A stretch of 64,000 nt of DNA, taken from the NCBI RefSeq assembly GCF_021390435.2, contig NZ_JAJVCN010000001.1:2480001-2544000 (forward strand). The letters are read 5' to 3'. The notes under the pieces are model-generated. The model saw only the letters and a list, made by a program, of their open reading frames with translations, did not search any database and was not told where the DNA came from. This DNA comes from Kibdelosporangium philippinense. Its GTDB lineage: Bacteria; Actinomycetota; Actinomycetes; Mycobacteriales; Pseudonocardiaceae. This document shows positions 60,566 through 64,000 of this stretch, one piece after another. Position 1 is the stretch's first letter; each line of letters begins with the position of its first letter. Position numbers and translations under genes: made by a program.

Positions 60566-62001
60566 CGCCTTGCTTCCGCCCATGCCCGGGTCAGGCGGTT
60601 CACCAGTTCCGTCAGCACGTCATCCGGGAACGCGAACGGGAACCGGATGAAATTGTCATGCGCACCGGACGGATCCGTTGCCGCGCCTGGCACAACCTCG
60701 ACTCCGTGCCGTAGCGCGACTTGCGCGAAAATCCGGGCGTCGGTGTTCGGCAGCTCGATCCACAACGCGGATCCGCCATCCGGTGTACGCCAACGCCATT
60801 CGGGCAGGTTCTGGGTCAGCAGCTCACGGACCCGGCCGAGCCGGTCCCGTAGCTCGCCGATCCGTGCGCCTGCCAGCTCCGGCAGTTGCGGCAGCAGCCG
60901 CGCGGCCAGCGCCTGGTCAAGGATCGGGCTGCCGAGATCCGCGAGCGCCTTGTGCCGTGCAAGACGTTCCGCTGTCTCAACCGATGCCCGTACCCAGCCG
61001 ATTCGCAGGCCTGCCCAGACCGACTTGGCGAGCGAGCCGATCGTGAGCACTTCCGCGTTGGTGCCTGCGAAAGCGCCGATCGGCGGCGGAGCGCCATCTG
61101 CGGCGCCGACGGTGTACGCGTGGTCCTCGACGACCGGCACGGCGTACCGCGCGGCCAGTTCCACGATCCGACGGCGGCGGCTCGTGGACATGAGCACGCC
61201 GGTCGGGTTGTGGTACGTCGGCATGACATACAACAGGTCCGGCTGGTGCTCGGCCATCACGCGGCCAAGCTGATCGGCCTTGATGCCCTCGTTGTCCAGT
61301 TCCACCCCGACCAAGCGGACCCCGGTCGCGCGGAACACGTCGAGACAGCCAGGCCAGCTCGGCGTTTCCACGACCGCGGTCCAGCCGCGCCGCAGGTACA
61401 TCTGGGTGATCAACCCGATCGCCTGCTGCGCGCCGGTCGTGATCACGACTTGCTTGGGTTCGGTGGGCATCCCGGTCGCTGTCAGGTGTCCGGCGACCGC
61501 CGAACGCAGCTCGGGTAGGCCAGCTGGGTGATACCCCGATCCGTTGAGCAGCGCGGGCAAATCCGCGTGCACCAGATCGAGCAACGCCCCGCGCAAGTGC
61601 GCCGCGCCCGGGTCGTACGCCCTGGCCAGCGAGATGATCTCGCCTGCCGCTTCGTTGGTGCGATTGATGATCGGTGTCGCCCGGCCGAACACCCGCCCTT
61701 CCACACTCGGCCGGAAACCCGGCGGACGGACGACCCGCGTCCCACTGCCTCGTCTGCTGTCGACAAGGCCGATCGAGCGCAGTTCGTCGTACGCCGACAC
61801 CACGGTCGCGCGGCTCACGGCAAGAGCTCGCGCCAGATCACGCTCGGACGGTAACCGCTCACCGGCATGCAGATCACCTGCGTGGATGGCCTTGCGTACA
61901 GCCTCAGCCAACCGCCGGTACAGCGGAGCCCGCCCGGCTGACGTGCTCGTCCAGTCGCCGAGAACCTCGACGAGATCGGAGCCGTCGGTCAAACGGTCCA
62001 T
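60562..62001 (-). CDS. MocR/PdxR-type GntR regulator with aminotransferase domain
   Basis: 479 residues from ATG 62001 (GGGGGAG upstream). Winged helix about residues 20-90 (LYRRLAEAVRKAIHAGDLHA, GERLPSERDLARALAVSRAT) joined by a linker to a fold-type-I PLP domain: VVITTGAQQAIGLITQMYLR, YVMPTYHNPTGVLMST, VVEDHAYTVG and LTIGSLAKSVWAGLRIGW with the PLP lysine. MocR proteins use PLP as a sensor, often for pyridoxine or a transporter gene. The neighbour upstream is the EAL-GGDEF gene; no pyridoxal gene is near. The 44-bp palindrome copy 3 stands 113 bases before it. Confidence 0.92.
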   Translation of the reverse strand: MDRLTDGSDLVEVLGDWTSTSAGRAPLYRRLAEAVRKAIHAGDLHAGERLPSERDLARALAVSRATVVSAYDELRSIGLVDSRRGSGTRVVRPPGFRPSVEGRVFGRATPIINRTNEAAGEIISLARAYDPGAAHLRGALLDLVHADLPALLNGSGYHPAGLPELRSAVAGHLTATGMPTEPKQVVITTGAQQAIGLITQMYLRRGWTAVVETPSWPGCLDVFRATGVRLVGVELDNEGIKADQLGRVMAEHQPDLLYVMPTYHNPTGVLMSTSRRRRIVELAARYAVPVVEDHAYTVGAADGAPPPIGAFAGTNAEVLTIGSLAKSVWAGLRIGWVRASVETAERLARHKALADLGSPILDQALAARLLPQLPELAGARIGELRDRLGRVRELLTQNLPEWRWRTPDGGSALWIELPNTDARIFAQVALRHGVEVVPGAATDPSGAHDNFIRFPFAFPDDVLTELVNRLTRAWAEARR

Positions 62002-62113
62002 TGCTCCCCCTGAATGGCCCGCGATCCAGGCCAAAACTCCCTCTACTCGTGCCAACCTTTTCCACACTGATCGGTTTTCTGGTGGGTTCGTTAGCACCTG
62101 ACGAGAAGAGTTC

Positions 62114-62157
62114 TCGTGAGTGGTTAGCCGGGTTAGAACACGGCTAACCACTCACGA
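62114..62157. repeat. 44-bp intergenic palindrome, copy 3
   Basis: The best of the three copies: 20 of 21 paired bases and AG at the centre. It lies between the EAL-GGDEF gene end (62175) and the MocR gene start, both on the minus strand, so it would end transcription of the former. Confidence 0.85.
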
Positions 62158-62174
62158 GGGGTGACCTGGGGGTT

Positions 62175-63875
62175 TCAGGCGACGGGCTGCTGGGCCTGCC
62201 CGCGCGCGGCCCGGCCACGCAGCACGTCGACCCGGTCGGTTCCGGGGCGGCCGAGCACCCAGCTGGAGCCCGCGACGGCCTTCGCCTGCTTCTTGAGCGG
62301 CGCCAGCAACGCGGACACCTCGCGGTAGGAGGAAACACTGTTCACGCCACAGATCAGCGAAGCCAGCGAGACCGTGACCGGCATACCCTCGGCGGACCAT
62401 TCGTTGTCCAGCAGCATCCCGGCGAGCGACGAGATCTCGTCGAGGTCCGTGACCAGCAGGAAGTCGTCCCCGCCGACGTGACCGACCAGGACGTTCGGCA
62501 TGCTCGCCGACGCCTCGGTGATGGTCCGGCCGAACGTCCGGATCAGGTCGTCGCCCGCGGCGAAACCCAGTGAGTCGTTGACGGTCTTGAACGCGTCCAC
62601 GTCCAGCCAGGCGATGACGAACATCTGGCCGTTGGAGATCCGCCGGTCGACCTCGCGGGCCACGGCGTCCGTGCCAGGCAGCCTGGTCAGGGGGTTGAGC
62701 GCGGCGGCCTGCTCGACCTTCATGTCCGCGACGCCACGGATCACCTCGGTCGCCCGGACCACGCCGACACACCGGCCGCCTTCATCGGTGACCACCACGT
62801 CGTCACCGGTGCGTTCCCAGTCGGTGTCGCCGACGAGTTCGAGCAACTCCATGCCGGTCGCCTCGCGGTCGATCACCAATGGCTTGTCCGCGTGCCGCGC
62901 GGCCGCGCGTTTGGCGTGCAGCGCGTGCCCATACGGCCCGGCGACGATCAGCAGGAACCGGCTGCGGTCGATCGACCACTGCGGGCGCCACGACTCGTCG
63001 ACCAACACGAGGCCGTTGACGTCCGGACGCTCGGCGAGCGTGGCACGTACTTCCTCGGCGGTCGCGGTGACCGGCAGCATCAACGCGGGGTGCATGTAGT
63101 CGGTGACCTTCGGCGGCTTCACGGCCGTGACGCGTCGTTCCGCGGCCTCGGCTAGCGCCTGCGTACGCTTCGGGTCGTCGATCGACGCGGCGAGGTACTC
63201 GCCCTGCGCGGCGCGTACGCCGAGCCGGCTCAACGTGACGAGCTGGTTGTCGTTGGTCACGTTCACCGCCGCGACCCTGGCGTCGGTACGGGACGCGAGG
63301 CGCACGACCGAATCGAGCATCGCGGCGGCGACCGGGTCCTCGGGGTTCACCAGGATCTTGGAGTGGATCTTGAACATGTCCGGTGCGGCCTCGGCCAGCA
63401 GCGCCAGCGGCGCGTCGCCGTCGCCGATGCCGTCAAGTGCGATCCGGAACCCCTCGGCGCGCAGCTTGGCGATGCCCGCGAGCAGGTCGACCCGGCGGGC
63501 CTGGCAGAAGGGTGGTCCGATCTCCAGTACGACGTCTCGGCTGTGGCGGCCTGCGTGCCGCAGCACGGGCAGCAGATAGTGCAGCAGGTCGTCGGTGCGC
63601 GCCGCCGTCGAAGCCAGGATGTTCACGTGCAGCGGGATCGCCGGATCCTGCTCCTCGGCGGCCAGCAGGGCATGCCCGGCCAGCGCGATGTCGGTCTGGG
63701 TCAGCTGCCCGGCCCGGCTTGCCGCCTTGAACAGGCCATGGATGTTGCCGCTTGCTGGTAGGGGCAGCGCCTCCAGGGCGATCACTCGGCCAGTACGCGT
63801 ACTGAGCAACGGCTGGAACGCGAAGCTCACGTCTTGAGTCGCGGACACGGGTCTCATACTGCCGAATGAGTTCAC
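62175..63875 (-). CDS. Degenerate EAL - CBS - GGDEF protein
   Basis: 566 residues from GTG 63875 (ATG 63857 is an alternative). An EAL-like domain comes first with the order reversed from the usual: RVIALEALPLPASGN, VVLEIGPPFC, FRIALDGIGDG (usual DDFG lost), MFKIHSKI (usual KID lost) and AAQGEYLAAS. Then a CBS-like pair (VTDYMHPALMLPVTATAEEV, DDVVVTDEGGRCVGVVRATE), then GGDEF: MFVIAWLDVDAFKTVNDSLG and GHVGGDDFLLVT, with GGDDF in place of GGDEF and no RxxD. Neither enzyme site looks intact, so it is more likely a c-di-GMP or nucleotide sensor than an enzyme. The 125 bases beyond its start to the window end contain no gene. Confidence 0.85.
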   Translation of the reverse strand: MNSFGSMRPVSATQDVSFAFQPLLSTRTGRVIALEALPLPASGNIHGLFKAASRAGQLTQTDIALAGHALLAAEEQDPAIPLHVNILASTAARTDDLLHYLLPVLRHAGRHSRDVVLEIGPPFCQARRVDLLAGIAKLRAEGFRIALDGIGDGDAPLALLAEAAPDMFKIHSKILVNPEDPVAAAMLDSVVRLASRTDARVAAVNVTNDNQLVTLSRLGVRAAQGEYLAASIDDPKRTQALAEAAERRVTAVKPPKVTDYMHPALMLPVTATAEEVRATLAERPDVNGLVLVDESWRPQWSIDRSRFLLIVAGPYGHALHAKRAAARHADKPLVIDREATGMELLELVGDTDWERTGDDVVVTDEGGRCVGVVRATEVIRGVADMKVEQAAALNPLTRLPGTDAVAREVDRRISNGQMFVIAWLDVDAFKTVNDSLGFAAGDDLIRTFGRTITEASASMPNVLVGHVGGDDFLLVTDLDEISSLAGMLLDNEWSAEGMPVTVSLASLICGVNSVSSYREVSALLAPLKKQAKAVAGSSWVLGRPGTDRVDVLRGRAARGQAQQPVA

Positions 63876-64000
63876 GTTTCGGCGATTTCGTCACCCATTG
63901 TTCATGTGGCGGGCGCGGACAATCACCGATTTGGCGCATACCAGACGCACCCGGCCGGAAGCGCGGCGAAAGATTCGGAGCATCGCGGCTACCGTCGCGC

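Overview
The window is high-GC actinobacterial DNA. The many large helix-turn-helix regulators, a secreted CBM/PKD oxidoreductase, a SpoIIE-type phosphatase, P450, SGNH hydrolase and AfsR-like ATPase point to a soil actinomycete, most likely in the Pseudonocardiales (Kibdelosporangium/Amycolatopsis/Lentzea-like). That placement is an inference from gene style, not from a marker gene. No rRNA, tRNA or CRISPR array was seen.

Layout. 1-6.6 kb: a truncated FAD oxidoreductase with an IclR regulator, a 5'-3' exonuclease, then a sugar-acid locus (LacI repressor, DHDPS-family gene with two frameshifts, IlvD/Edd dehydratase) whose two promoters carry almost the same operator. 6.7-11.2 kb: MFS exporter, Xaa-Pro peptidase with Lrp/AsnC regulator, nucleobase permease. 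11.2-20.2 kb: SGNH lipase, GNAT, a glycosyltransferase coupled to an XRE regulator and divergent from a class III cyclase-like gene, type II thioesterase with TetR, peptide-binding lipoprotein, LVIVD secreted protein. 20.2-26.2 kb: a repeat-rich gap, a SpoIIE/HATPase/STAS protein, an IscA-like protein, acyltransferase, DUF1707 protein and a TIR-domain protein.

26.2-39.4 kb is the most unusual part. A minus-strand operon runs moxR, DUF58, transglutaminase-like membrane protein, then two tandem paralogues of a very large exported protein (anchor, beta-propeller, two PKD domains, beta-helix). Both paralogues are broken by insertion sequences: an ISAs1-type element and an IS5/ISL2-type element in the distal gene, and an IS5/IS427-type element in the proximal gene. 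Removing each element with one target duplication restores uninterrupted frames of 965 and 971 codons that align with each other. The transglutaminase seems to lack its catalytic cysteine.

39.4-50.9 kb: XRE-TPR regulator, DUF4240 gene beside a relic copy, AraC/VOC/Ogt operon, a membrane diguanylate cyclase with GGEEF and an I-site, a secreted PQQ-type sugar dehydrogenase with ThuA partner (each ending in a near-identical F5/8C domain), and an AfsR-like ATPase. 51-64 kb: P450, secreted serine protease, FadR-type regulator, LLM oxidoreductase with TetR, frameshifted ABC1 kinase, a 22-bp tandem repeat array, NarL-type two-component pair, MocR regulator and a degenerate EAL-CBS-GGDEF protein.

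Several unclassified repeats recur: a 44-bp perfect-to-near-perfect palindrome in three intergenic sites, a 167-bp imperfect palindrome, a duplicated 25-mer and a GTGCCTTCC repeat cluster.
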